From: Limiplasma pullistercoris
GTDB lineage: Bacteria > Bacillota > Clostridia > Christensenellales > Aristaeellaceae
DNA length: 27,118 bases
Reading direction: 5' to 3'
NCBI GenBank assembly: GCA_018715165.1
Contig: DVMC01000084.1
Span: 1 to 27,118, forward strand
Position numbers and translations under genes: made by a program. The stretch's first letter is position 1. The number at the start of each line of letters is the position of its first letter. The notes beneath the pieces are model-generated. The model was not told the origin of the DNA. It did no database searches and saw only the letters and a program-made list of their open reading frames with translations. Positions 15,730 to 27,117 of this stretch are shown here, piece by piece.

Positions 15730-16979
15730 AAAAACGTGGACTTTGCATCGCACTGTGCCTGTGCCTGCTGACGGGCGCCCTGCCTGCGCTGGCGCAGGAC
15801 GGCGGCGCGCTGTGCGTGCTCAACGACGGCTGGTTCGTAAACGAGGATTATCTCGCGCAGTACCCGGACCGAAGCCTGGAACTGATCCCCGCCGAGTATC
15901 TTGACAACGGCATCGACACCAACCTCCGGGAGTTGCTCTTCACCACCGATTGGGATGTGGCCCGCATCACGACGGACGAGTTCACCCTTCGGGAGCTGGA
16001 TGAGGCTGGACTGCTCATGGACCTGACGGAGCTGTTCGGGGAGGAGAAGCTTTATCCCGCCGTGCGCGGGGCGGTCACGGTGGACGGACGCATGATGGGC
16101 GTGCCCACGATGGGCTGGTATATGGGCGCACGTTACAGCATGCAATGGCTGGATGGGGACCCCTATGGCCTGGGGGAAAAGCTGGGGCTTACGGAGGCGG
16201 ACGAGCCGCATACCTATGCGCAGCTCTACGCCCTCGCACAGAAGTATTTTGCGCTGGACGCGGAAACGCGGCGCGGCACCCTCTTTTTCGATGGCATGCT
16301 GAACGGTCAGGCAGGCGTTTTGCTGCTTTCGAGCTTTATCGATCAATATGCCGGGGAATTTGCGGATGCGGAGGGAAACGTCGATTATGATACCGACGCC
16401 TTCCGCGACGGGGTCCGGCAGATCGAGGAACTGACGGCGCTGCTTGGCGACAACCTCAAGCCCCTCTATAATGAAGGCTCCACCACGCTGTACATGCTGG
16501 TCAGCGACACGGCTAACCATCCGCTGGGGAACGAGACGCTCTTTTCCGTCGGGACGGAGCGAAAGGTGCCCATGCGGCTGGAGGTATGGGTCATGAACGC
16601 CCGGACCGGCAAAGTCGGCGAGGCCGCCGACTACATCCGCGCAGCCATGGCGCGCACCGCCCCGGAATTTGCCCCGGCGCTGTACGAGGAATATGACTAC
16701 GTCGCCCTGCTGCGCGCCAGCCTCGACCGCGACATCGAGGCCCAGAAGGAGCAAAACGAGGCCCAGAGCGTGATCGACGAGCTCATCCGCCTGCGCGACG
16801 CCGGGGAAGCCGAAGGGCGCTACTACAGCCGGGAACAGCTCGAGCGCTACCGCACGGAGGTTGCCCCCTACCTGATCTTCCCGAGCTGCGGGTATGTGGA
16901 CGGATGGACGCCCGCAAACAGCTACATGAAAGGCAAGCTGGACATGGACGGGCTGATCGCGGAGATGAACGGACAATAA
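15726..16979 (+). CDS. Exported solute-binding-like protein in the ECF operon
   Basis: This 417-residue protein has a cleavable signal peptide (1-23, cleavage after ALA before QDGG) and no further membrane span. It has the general outline of family 1 extracellular solute-binding proteins. A first lobe begins ALCVLNDGWFVNEDYLAQYPD. A segment WDVARITTDEFTLRELDEAGLLMDLTELF reads like the usual strand naming a position and its partner 'becomes'. GVPTMGWYMGARYS follows, and the C-terminal lobe is helical. No lipobox cysteine is placed to anchor it, unlike most Gram-positive binding proteins. No permease or ATPase is nearby. It overlaps the anti-sigma gene by 4 bases, so it is co-translated with the sigma pair. 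I infer a signal-sensing or ligand-presenting role rather than transport. The family call is tentative. Confidence 0.65.
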   Translation: MKKRGLCIALCLCLLTGALPALAQDGGALCVLNDGWFVNEDYLAQYPDRSLELIPAEYLDNGIDTNLRELLFTTDWDVARITTDEFTLRELDEAGLLMDLTELFGEEKLYPAVRGAVTVDGRMMGVPTMGWYMGARYSMQWLDGDPYGLGEKLGLTEADEPHTYAQLYALAQKYFALDAETRRGTLFFDGMLNGQAGVLLLSSFIDQYAGEFADAEGNVDYDTDAFRDGVRQIEELTALLGDNLKPLYNEGSTTLYMLVSDTANHPLGNETLFSVGTERKVPMRLEVWVMNARTGKVGEAADYIRAAMARTAPEFAPALYEEYDYVALLRASLDRDIEAQKEQNEAQSVIDELIRLRDAGEAEGRYYSREQLERYRTEVAPYLIFPSCGYVDGWTPANSYMKGKLDMDGLIAEMNGQ

Positions 16980-16987
16980 AAAAGGGA

Positions 16988-17021
16988 CCGCCGCACTCGT
17001 CAGGGTGCGGCGGATTTTTTT
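16988..17021. terminator. Shared terminator between the ECF operon and the convergent operon
   Basis: A perfect 9-bp stem (16988-16996 with 17005-17013) is followed on the plus strand by A and seven T (17015-17021). On the minus strand it is followed by CCC and a T-run. The TGA of the minus-strand gene (17000-17002) lies in the loop, so the last codons of that gene form one arm. Confidence 0.85.
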
Positions 17022-18325
17022 GCTTCCTTGAAATTTTCCCCGCCTGACGGGAAAGGCGGCAGGTCATGGCGTGAGCCCAGCGAGACAAACAGGCATGAGG
17101 AAGCAAAAAGCGTTACCCCCAGCGCCCGGTACGTAAAGAACGAGTGGATATAGCTGTGGTTGCCGGCAAACAGGTACCAGATAAAGGGCAGCAGGGCTGC
17201 CGCCAGGAACAGGACGGCGCCGCGCACGGCGCTGCCGGACGGACGCCGCACAAACGCCAGCGCCAGATAGAGCGCGTCCAGGGCAAAAACGGCGTAAAGC
17301 AGCGGACTGTCCTTAATATAGCGCAGGTTGCGCGCAAGCATATCCACGTAGTTGAAAGCTGCGCCGGATTCGTCCAGCATAGAGGAACGATTGATAATGG
17401 CATCGATTGCGTTGAGGAAAATGGATGGGTCCATCAACAGGGCGGTCAGGACCCATTTGGCGGCCCACATGCCACCGTAGCCTGCGGCCCAGCACAGGCA
17501 CAGCGTCAGAAACTCCCGCGCATGGACGCGAACGCCGTCCCGCCAGCGCAGGCACAGCAGCAGCGTGAGGGGAAAGCCGAGCGTGATCAGCGGGGCCGTC
17601 AAAAGATCGACGTAGGAGGCGGCACATCCCACGCAGGCAAAAAAGAGGGGCAGACGAAAGCCCTTTTTCAGCCAATCCGTCAGGGCCAGCAGCAGGAGCA
17701 TCGCGGCCAGCGCGACCATGCAGACAGAAGAGAAGTGCAGGGATTGGACAATGAGCGAAGGGGACAGCAGCAGTACGGAAAGCAGGAACGGCAACAGGTA
17801 CCAGCACAGCCCGCGCCTGAGCATGAGGAAGATTACGCCCATGATCAGCAGAAGCTGCACCGCCCTGTAGATGATGCGAATCTGGTCATAGCGGAAGATG
17901 GACAGCAGCGGCTTGAGCCACGTCAGGTAGCCATGCCAGTAGCGGGCATAATCCACGTACTGCACGGCGGGCGCTTCCTGCTTGCCGCCGTAGATGGGGT
18001 AGAGAGAAAAATAGGGATTGCCCGCGCCGCTATCGGCGCGCATGCAAAGAAGCGCCCGCTGCACGAGCGGCCCCTCATAATCGCAGGCGGCCACCATGAG
18101 CATCAGCGCATCTGTGAAATTATCCAGCTGCCCCGTCCCGTTGAGGGTGGGCACCTGCGGATAGATTCCCTCCCGGTCAATGGTGTAGGCGGAGGGCTCC
18201 ATGTTGGAAACCATGGGGGCGACGGGCAGGGCATAAGCTGCCAGCAGCAGGGCAAAGCCCGCAACAGCGCACACCGCTACCGTTCCCATGAGTTTCAGGA
18301 CATCTTTCGCCCTCTTGCACCACAC
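17000..18325 (-). CDS. Polytopic membrane protein of unknown function
   Basis: This protein of about 441 residues has roughly ten hydrophobic segments. A large outer loop (about residues 40-130 from the chosen start) follows the first span. I do not recognise the family. Features that recall GT-C-like glycosyltransferases are the long first outer loop, an aromatic-rich segment YARYWHGYLTWLKPLL, and a late NHSYIHSFFTYRAL segment. No catalytic residue can be assigned. GTG 18325 is preferred because AGGTGG (18334-18339) is 8 bases upstream. GTG 18337 and ATG 18289 are alternatives. The gene is the last in the secA operon, 34 bases after the tsaD stop. Its final codons are part of a shared terminator hairpin. 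The C-terminal tail is charged and cytoplasmic. Confidence 0.75.
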   Translation of the reverse strand: MWCKRAKDVLKLMGTVAVCAVAGFALLLAAYALPVAPMVSNMEPSAYTIDREGIYPQVPTLNGTGQLDNFTDALMLMVAACDYEGPLVQRALLCMRADSGAGNPYFSLYPIYGGKQEAPAVQYVDYARYWHGYLTWLKPLLSIFRYDQIRIIYRAVQLLLIMGVIFLMLRRGLCWYLLPFLLSVLLLSPSLIVQSLHFSSVCMVALAAMLLLLALTDWLKKGFRLPLFFACVGCAASYVDLLTAPLITLGFPLTLLLCLRWRDGVRVHAREFLTLCLCWAAGYGGMWAAKWVLTALLMDPSIFLNAIDAIINRSSMLDESGAAFNYVDMLARNLRYIKDSPLLYAVFALDALYLALAFVRRPSGSAVRGAVLFLAAALLPFIWYLFAGNHSYIHSFFTYRALGVTLFASSCLFVSLGSRHDLPPFPSGGENFKEAKKSAAP

Positions 18326-18359
18326 GTTGCAGACCACCTTTTTGCGGGATAGACCTCTT

Positions 18360-19418
<1,059 letters not shown>

Positions 19419-19427
19419 GGAAAAGGG

Positions 19428-19434
19428 CCTCCTT
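19428..19434 (-). promoter_or_regulatory. Ribosome binding site placing the tsaD start at GTG 19418
   Basis: AAGGAGG on the minus strand overlaps the TAA of the preceding gene (19433-19435) and stands 9 bases before GTG 19418. ATG 19400 would be too far from it. Confidence 0.8.
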
Positions 19435-20173
19435 AGCGGTTCGCGCCGCCGGCGGACTGGGTGCGCGACTGCGCGATGCGCGCGCTCACCGGCGAAAGAA
19501 TCAGGGGCAGCACCAGCACCGCCGCCAGCATCAACACCAGCATCAGCAGGACGGGCGGCAGGTACGCCGAAAACAGCGTTTCCGGGAACAGGCGCATCAC
19601 CAGCTCGTCCGCGGGGAAGATGCCGTCCGGAATGAGCGTGCGGTGCAGCATTTCCCACATGCCGCCAAAATCCAGGCTGGCCCACAGGCCCACCCCGGCG
19701 ATCAGCAGCAGCGGCACAATCGTTCCCGCGTAATAGCCCTGCGTGGAAAAGCCGCCCCGCCGGCCGGAGGTGGCCAGCGCCCAGGCCAGCAGGGCGATCA
19801 CCGCCGCCGCGCCGCACAGGAACACCGACGTGGCGGCGCTCACCCAGCCCTTGACCGTGACCATGTGGTCGCGGAAACTCTGGGGGATGAAGCGGCTGGC
19901 CGGAAAGCCTGCCACGGTGATGCTCGGTTCCCAGCTGTCCTGCGCGTCGGTCAGAAAGAGAATGGTTTCGTCCGCGAAGCTGCGCACGCTGTCTTCGTCC
20001 ATGCCCAGGACGGCATAATCGACGTTTTCCAGCAGCGTGGTCTCAAAGAGCTGACGGTCCACGGCATTGAGGTAGACGGAAGCCGCTGCCGCCATCAGCA
20101 CCAGAAGAAACGACGCGATAAAGCAGCGGCCGAACGCGCCGCGCCGCGGCTGTGCGGCCCTGTCATTTGCCAT
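19433..20173 (-). CDS. DUF1461 / TIGR01906-type integral membrane protein
   Basis: This 246-residue protein has four likely membrane spans, at about residues 15-35, 120-140, 155-175 and 210-235. The order is one N-terminal span, an outer domain of about 80 residues, then three spans. The outer domain carries FRDHMVTVKGW just before the second span, matching the H-x-x-D/T-V-K pattern of DUF1461 (TIGR01906) proteins. Those are widespread in Firmicutes and of unknown function. A basic tail follows the last span. The start is ATG 20173 with GGGAGG (20181-20186) 7 bases before it. The upstream in-frame GTG at 20194 overlaps prfB but lacks a good site. It lies between prfB and tsaD in one operon. 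Confidence 0.78.
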   Translation of the reverse strand: MANDRAAQPRRGAFGRCFIASFLLVLMAAAASVYLNAVDRQLFETTLLENVDYAVLGMDEDSVRSFADETILFLTDAQDSWEPSITVAGFPASRFIPQSFRDHMVTVKGWVSAATSVFLCGAAAVIALLAWALATSGRRGGFSTQGYYAGTIVPLLLIAGVGLWASLDFGGMWEMLHRTLIPDGIFPADELVMRLFPETLFSAYLPPVLLMLVLMLAAVLVLPLILSPVSARIAQSRTQSAGGANR

Positions 20174-20180
20174 TGGCTGT

Positions 20181-20186
20181 CCTCCC
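20181..20186 (-). promoter_or_regulatory. Ribosome binding site fixing the DUF1461-like start at 20173
   Basis: GGGAGG on the minus strand, 7 bases before ATG 20173, just past the TGA of prfB. It lies inside the longer GTG 20194 reading, which argues against that start. Confidence 0.7.
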
Positions 20187-20190
20187 ATGC

Positions 20191-21288
20191 TCACTGCATT
20201 TTCAGGTAGGCGGCGATGAAGCCGTCGAGGTTGCCGTCCATCACGTCATCCACGTTGCCGCTCTCATAGCCGGTGCGGTGGTCCTTGACCATGGTGTAGG
20301 GCTGGAACACATAGGAACGGATCTGGCTGCCCCATTCGATCTTCTTCATTTCGCCCTTGATGTCGGCCATCTGCTCTTCCTTCTCGCGCTCGCGCAGCTC
20401 CAGCAGGCGGCTTTTGAGGATGCGGAGGCAGACCTCGCGGTTTTGCACCTGGCTGCGCTCGTTCTGGCACTGGGCCACGATGCCGGTGGGAATGTGCGTC
20501 ATGCGCACGGCGCTGTCCGTGCGGTTGACGTGCTGGCCGCCCGCGCCGCCGGCGCGGTAGGTGTCGATGCGCACTTCCTCCATGTTGACTTCAAAGTCCT
20601 GATCATCCTCCAGGATGGGGGACACGTCCAGGGAGCTGAAGGAGGTGTGGCGGCGCGCGTTGGCGTCGAAGGGGGAGATGCGCACCAACCGGTGCACGCC
20701 CTTCTCGCTGCGCAAAAAGCCATAGGCGTTTTCGCCGTCCACCTGGAAGGTCACGCTCTTGATGCCCGCCTCGTCGCCGTCCAGGAGGTCGTTGACCGTC
20801 ACCTTGAAGCCATGGCGCTCGCAATAGCGGGTGTACATGCGGTAGAGCATCTGCGTCCAGTCCTGCGCCTCGGTGCCGCCCGCGCCCGCGTGCAGCGACA
20901 GCACGGCGTTGCAGTTGTCATAGTCGCCGCGCATGAGCGTCTCCAGCTCCAGCGCGTCCGCATCGGCGGAAAGGCTTTCCAGCTCCTGTTCGCACTCGGC
21001 GGCAATGCCCTCGTCCTCGTCCTCCGCCAGCAGCTCAAGCATGGCTTCCACGTCGTCGGCCCGCGTTTCCAGGCGCTTGACGTGATCCAGCTTTCCCTCG
21101 ATCTGGCTCACCTTGCGGTTGACGGCGGTGGAGCGCTCGAGGTTGTTCCAGAACTCCGGGGCGTTCATTTCTTCTTTCAGCTCCGCCAGCTCCTCGCGCA
21201 AAAGGGGGAGCTTGAGCGCGTCAGCCGCCTTGGCTACGGTGTCGCGCAGGCGGGTAAGGTCCTGTTTCATTCGTTCCTGATCGATCAT
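20191..21288 (-). CDS. prfB: Peptide chain release factor 2 (RF2)
   Basis: This 365-residue cytoplasmic protein ends translation at UGA and UAA codons. It has the RF2 stop-codon recognition tripeptide Ser-Pro-Phe (205-207) and the catalytic Gly-Gly-Gln (250-252), at the same residue numbers as in E. coli RF2. The helical domain 1 begins directly after the start. Most bacterial prfB genes carry an in-frame UGA near codon 26 and need a +1 frameshift. Here the frame is open across that site: codons 25-26 are CTC AAG (21211-21216) where E. coli has CUU UGA. The usual self-regulation is therefore absent. ATG 21288 has AAGGAAG about 7 bases upstream. The gene follows secA, a common arrangement in Firmicutes. 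Confidence 0.95.
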   Translation of the reverse strand: MIDQERMKQDLTRLRDTVAKAADALKLPLLREELAELKEEMNAPEFWNNLERSTAVNRKVSQIEGKLDHVKRLETRADDVEAMLELLAEDEDEGIAAECEQELESLSADADALELETLMRGDYDNCNAVLSLHAGAGGTEAQDWTQMLYRMYTRYCERHGFKVTVNDLLDGDEAGIKSVTFQVDGENAYGFLRSEKGVHRLVRISPFDANARRHTSFSSLDVSPILEDDQDFEVNMEEVRIDTYRAGGAGGQHVNRTDSAVRMTHIPTGIVAQCQNERSQVQNREVCLRILKSRLLELREREKEEQMADIKGEMKKIEWGSQIRSYVFQPYTMVKDHRTGYESGNVDDVMDGNLDGFIAAYLKMQ

Positions 21289-21305
21289 ACCGTCACTTCC
21301 TTACT

Positions 21306-21320
21306 GGGCGCCGGGCGCCC
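21306..21320. repeat. Small inverted repeat between secA and prfB
   Basis: GGGCGCC (21306-21312) and GGCGCCC (21314-21320) form a perfect GC inverted repeat around one base in the 64-base secA-prfB gap. There is no T-run, so it is not a clear terminator. It may stabilise or process the message between the two genes. Confidence 0.4.
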
Positions 21321-21352
21321 CTGACTCCACGGTTCATGGCCTTTAGCCCGGC

Positions 21353-24085
<2,733 letters not shown>

Positions 24086-24089
24086 GGCG

Positions 24090-24103
24090 GTAAGTCTCCT
24101 TAC
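24090..24103 (-). promoter_or_regulatory. Small hairpin over the secA ribosome binding site
   Basis: On the minus strand GTAAG-GAGA-CTTAC forms a 5-bp stem with a GAGA loop. It covers the AAGGAG site (24096-24101). It could reduce secA translation, although a five-pair stem with two GC pairs is weak. Confidence 0.35.
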
Positions 24104-24144
24104 TTATGGCGATGATACGACAAGCGCATCATAACTCATCCTAT

Positions 24145-24174
24145 ATTATAGCATGAATATGCGGGAGGGAGCAA
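24145..24174 (-). promoter_or_regulatory. Extended -10 promoter of the secA operon
   Basis: On the minus strand TGCTATAAT is a perfect extended -10 (TGN 24151-24153, TATAAT 24145-24150). A weak -35, TTGCTC (24169-24174), stands 18 bases upstream. The leader to the secA start is about 50 bases. Confidence 0.75.
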
Positions 24175-24242
24175 GGCAATTGGGGGAACAGGAGGCAGGC
24201 GTCGTGTAAATTCATCCGACAGCCGGCCTGTTTTCTGCATGG

Positions 24243-25994
24243 CTAGGCCCGGCTGACGGGGGCGTGGCGCGTCTGCGCGCAAAGAAGTCCCAGCAGCACA
24301 GGGGCAGCGAGCATCAGGTAATACTGATATCGTATGATGGCGCAGGGTCCCATCAACAGTGTAATCAGATAGCTCAGCAGCATACACCCCGCGAAGAGGA
24401 CGCAGCGCTTCCGGCAGTACCAGGCCCATGCCAGCACAAAGCCCAGAAGCCAGGTATACAGCGCCGGATGCAGCAGCATCCACAGCACGGGAAAGCGCTG
24501 ATAGCCATTGCGTGAGAACAGTTCACCAAACAGCGCGCGGAGTCCGGGGAGCAGCGTGGGCGCATCGATTCCCGTGGATGCATTGTGCCCGAGTACCATG
24601 CATCCGACGTGCGAACCTTCCACCTCGTCATAGGTGGTGGCAAAAGTAAAATCGTTTACATACCAAAAGCCGCAGGTATTCAAGAGAAATGCGTCGATGT
24701 ATTCAATGGGGAAATGAAGGGCCTCGCGTGCCCACAGCTTGAGAAACCGCGTCATGCGCTCAGGCGTTGTAACCTTGGCGCTGCGCTTGGTGAAGTCTGC
24801 CCGGTCCGGCGCATAGTTCTCGGCGTCGGGCAGCACTTCACGGATTTCATATCCCACCGGTACCGACAGGCCATAGCGATCATATACGCGCGCAAGCTGC
24901 TGGCAGGGAATGCTCATCAGCTCCCGCACCGAGCCGTCCACGGCGCCCGTGGCGGCGGACAGGGCCGTCATGCCTCCTTCGGCGATTACGGCCCCCGCCA
25001 GAATGACCGCAAGCACGCGCTTGCCCAGTTTCCGGCGGAAAAAGACAACGGATACGAAAATCAGCGCGACAAAGCCGTATACGGCATTGTTGCGAAACAT
25101 GCAGGCCGCTGCGATGAGGACGGCGTCTGCCAGAAGAATCCATTTGCAATTGCGCCTGCTCGGCTCAAGCATAAGACGGCAGATCTCCACAACCGCCGCC
25201 AGCATACAGGCGGCAAAAAGGATATCCTTGGTTCCGCTGGCAGCCATGATGGCGTGCTGCGGAGAGAGGGCAAAAAAGAGGAAGAGAGCCATCCAGAGGC
25301 CCCGCGGGCAACCAATCGAAGCCAGCCAGGCCATGGCGTAGGCTATGGAACAGGCCAGCAGAAACGCCTGCACCAGTGTGTAAAGCCCGTATCCCAGCGA
25401 AGCGCTTCCAAGAGCGGCGCCCAACCGGTAAAACGCTTCGATAAACAGCGTATGCAGAAGCGGATGGTGGGACGAATAGTTGCCCGAAACGATCTGATAG
25501 ATCTGAAAATCCATATCATAGCCGGTGATGCCGGGAAAGTACGCGACCAACACCGGCGACCAGCACAGCATGAGCAGTGCCAGCGAAATCCAGAACGTTC
25601 GGCTTATCTTCAGATGCAGGGTTTTGGAGAGACGGGACATTGCGCGAAAGACCCCGATGGCGGCGCCGCCCGCCGCCGGGCCGGCAGCAACTCCCAGGGC
25701 GACGCTTGCCACGAGGCCCCAAAGACCGGTTTCGCCATGGGATTCCAGACGCAGCCCAAGGCCCAGGGCCATCATGAAGAGTCCGCCAAAGAGGCCAAAA
25801 GCAGTTTTCAGCCGTTTGTCCGGATTGCGCCAGAAAAGGGAGCCGCCCAGCCACAGAAGCGCCGCTGCCAGCAGCCATTCAAAGCGGTGCGTATGACAAA
25901 AGTCCGTCAGCCAGGCGGTGAGAAATACGGCAAAAAGAGCGCAAAGCCCACCCAATCCCGCTGCCCGGCGTGCGCTCAAGGCGCTTTCGTTCAT
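24243..25994 (-). CDS. Large polytopic membrane protein (GT-C-like, function unknown)
   Basis: This 583-residue protein has about twelve or more hydrophobic segments. Between the spans is a loop with YFPGITGYDMDFQIYQIVSG and, shortly after, SSHHPLLHTLF. The Asp-rich loop and the HHP-x-LH pattern occur in a group of uncharacterised polytopic proteins (DUF6020-like, from memory) that look like GT-C glycosyltransferases. I cannot confirm the match. A second large outer part lies at about 340-480 and contains several acidic and aromatic residues. ATG 25994 is preferred because GGAGG is 8 bases upstream; the in-frame TTG at 26000 is too close to it. The gene has its own good promoter and stands alone between two minus-strand units, with no clear terminator before the secA promoter region. 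A role in surface glycan assembly is inferred only from its topology. Confidence 0.78.
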   Translation of the reverse strand: MNESALSARRAAGLGGLCALFAVFLTAWLTDFCHTHRFEWLLAAALLWLGGSLFWRNPDKRLKTAFGLFGGLFMMALGLGLRLESHGETGLWGLVASVALGVAAGPAAGGAAIGVFRAMSRLSKTLHLKISRTFWISLALLMLCWSPVLVAYFPGITGYDMDFQIYQIVSGNYSSHHPLLHTLFIEAFYRLGAALGSASLGYGLYTLVQAFLLACSIAYAMAWLASIGCPRGLWMALFLFFALSPQHAIMAASGTKDILFAACMLAAVVEICRLMLEPSRRNCKWILLADAVLIAAACMFRNNAVYGFVALIFVSVVFFRRKLGKRVLAVILAGAVIAEGGMTALSAATGAVDGSVRELMSIPCQQLARVYDRYGLSVPVGYEIREVLPDAENYAPDRADFTKRSAKVTTPERMTRFLKLWAREALHFPIEYIDAFLLNTCGFWYVNDFTFATTYDEVEGSHVGCMVLGHNASTGIDAPTLLPGLRALFGELFSRNGYQRFPVLWMLLHPALYTWLLGFVLAWAWYCRKRCVLFAGCMLLSYLITLLMGPCAIIRYQYYLMLAAPVLLGLLCAQTRHAPVSRA

Positions 25995-26027
25995 GAGCAA
26001 TTCCTCCGTTCAAATGAACTGCCCCTG

Positions 26028-26057
26028 ATTATACCATGCCATTTATTTGCATGTAAA
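26028..26057 (-). promoter_or_regulatory. Promoter of the large membrane protein gene
   Basis: On the minus strand TTTACA (26052-26057), an 18-base spacer, then TATAAT (26028-26033). The -10 is preceded by TGG, giving an extended -10. The start codon is 34 bases downstream. Confidence 0.75.
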
Positions 26058-26072
26058 CCACAAGCCGAAAAC

Positions 26073-26114
26073 AAAAAAGCGGCGCGAAGCGAACGTTTTC
26101 CCGCCTCGCGTCGT
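26073..26114 (-). terminator. Terminator of the isomerase-like gene
   Basis: The 13-base arms (26079-26091 and 26102-26114) pair with one mismatch and one wobble. On the minus strand the stem is followed by TTTTTT (26073-26078). It lies 17 bases after the stop at 26132. A T-run on the plus strand (26114-26118) makes it usable both ways. Confidence 0.85.
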
Positions 26115-26131
26115 TTTTGCATTTGTCTTTG

Positions 26132-27046
26132 TCAGATGACGAACTGCTCCATGTACCGCTTGGAAAGGCGCAGGGAATCCAGCACCTTCTCGCGGCTGCC
26201 CTCAAAGGAGCGGTCCTCGACCTCGATGCAGGTGTAGCCGTCGTAGCCGATGTCGGTCAGCGCCGATACGTACCGGCCCCAGTCCACATCGCCCAGGCCA
26301 GGCAGCTTGGGGCTCATGTAGTCCAGCGGATAGGCCATGGTGCCCACCTGGCGCAGCTTGTCGGGGAAGAGCTTGATGTCCTTGTAATGGACGTGGAAAA
26401 TCTTGTCCTTAAATTCGTAGATGGGCTGGATGTAGTCCATCATCTGCCATACGAAGTGCGAGGGATCGTAGTTGATGCCCAGGTTGGGGGAGGGCAGGCG
26501 CTCGAACACCTTGCGCCAGATCGCCGGCGTGGTCATCAGGTTCTGCCCGCCGGGCCACTGGTCCGGGCCGAAGAGCATGGGGCAGTTTTCGATGGCGATG
26601 CGCACGCCCAGCTCCTCGGCAAGCCTGAGGATGGGCGGCCATACCTGACACATGATATCGAGATTTTCCTCCACGGTTTTGGTCTGGTCGCGGCCGATGA
26701 AGGTCGTCACCAGGTTCACGCCCAGCTTGTGGCTGGCCCGGATGACCTTCTTGAGATGCTCCACGGCGGCGGCGCGCTTTTCCAGGTCGCCGTCGAGGGT
26801 GTTGGGGTAGTACGCCAGGGCGGAGATCTCCACCCCGCGCTCCTTGAGATAGCTGTGGATATAGCGCACTTTTTCGTCGTCCAGCGCATCCACGTCGATG
26901 TGGCTGACGCCTGCGTAGCGGCGCTCCGCCTTCCCGGCGGGCCAGCAGGCTACTTCGACACACTGGTAACCCATCTCCGCAGCTGTATCCACCATGCCTT
27001 CAAATGTCCATCCATCCAGAATTGCACTTACAAAACCCAGTTTCAT
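26132..27046 (-). CDS. Sugar phosphate isomerase/epimerase family protein (TIM barrel)
   Basis: This 304-residue cytoplasmic protein belongs to the xylose-isomerase-like / AP-endonuclease-2 TIM barrel superfamily. Strands and loops can be followed from MKLGFVSAILDGWTF through GYQCVEVACW, VEISALAYYPN and NLVTTFIGRD. The expected metal ligands are Glu153 (IAIENC), Asp194 with His197 (NYDPSHF), His220 (FHVHYKD) and Glu275 (CIEVED). Family members isomerise, epimerise or dehydrate sugars and inositols, and the exact substrate cannot be read from the sequence. GGGAGGGA (27056-27063) is 9 bases before ATG 27046. A terminator follows, and upstream there is a palindrome that may be an operator. The gene may be the last of an operon that begins beyond the window. 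Confidence 0.88.
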   Translation of the reverse strand: MKLGFVSAILDGWTFEGMVDTAAEMGYQCVEVACWPAGKAERRYAGVSHIDVDALDDEKVRYIHSYLKERGVEISALAYYPNTLDGDLEKRAAAVEHLKKVIRASHKLGVNLVTTFIGRDQTKTVEENLDIMCQVWPPILRLAEELGVRIAIENCPMLFGPDQWPGGQNLMTTPAIWRKVFERLPSPNLGINYDPSHFVWQMMDYIQPIYEFKDKIFHVHYKDIKLFPDKLRQVGTMAYPLDYMSPKLPGLGDVDWGRYVSALTDIGYDGYTCIEVEDRSFEGSREKVLDSLRLSKRYMEQFVI

Positions 27047-27083
27047 AATTACAAGTCCCTCCCGTTTTCCCGATGCTCGGGGT

Positions 27084-27095
27084 CGTATTTATACG
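27084..27095. promoter_or_regulatory. Palindrome that may be an operator or -10 region
   Basis: CGTATTTATACG is symmetrical (CGTAT-TT-ATACG). On the minus strand it contains TATAAA, so it could be a -10 element with an overlapping operator for the isomerase-like gene. No good -35 is visible before the window ends. Confidence 0.3.
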
Positions 27096-27101
27096 GAATC
27101 G

Positions 27102-27117
27102 CGGAGCACAAGCTCCG
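27102..27117. repeat. Small hairpin at the window edge
   Basis: CGGAGC (27102-27107) and GCTCCG (27112-27117) form a perfect 6-bp stem with loop ACAA. It is too short and lacks a T-run to be called a terminator. It may belong to a structure that continues past the window. Confidence 0.3.

Noticed and set aside
19419..19817. N-terminal extension of tsaD into the DUF1461-like gene
   Set aside because: The extension has no TsaD similarity, and GTG 19418 has a perfect ribosome site.
24180..24250. GC inverted repeat near the end of the large membrane protein gene
   Set aside because: Pairs about 8 bases with a bulge, overlaps the stop codon and lacks a T-run; not convincing as a terminator.
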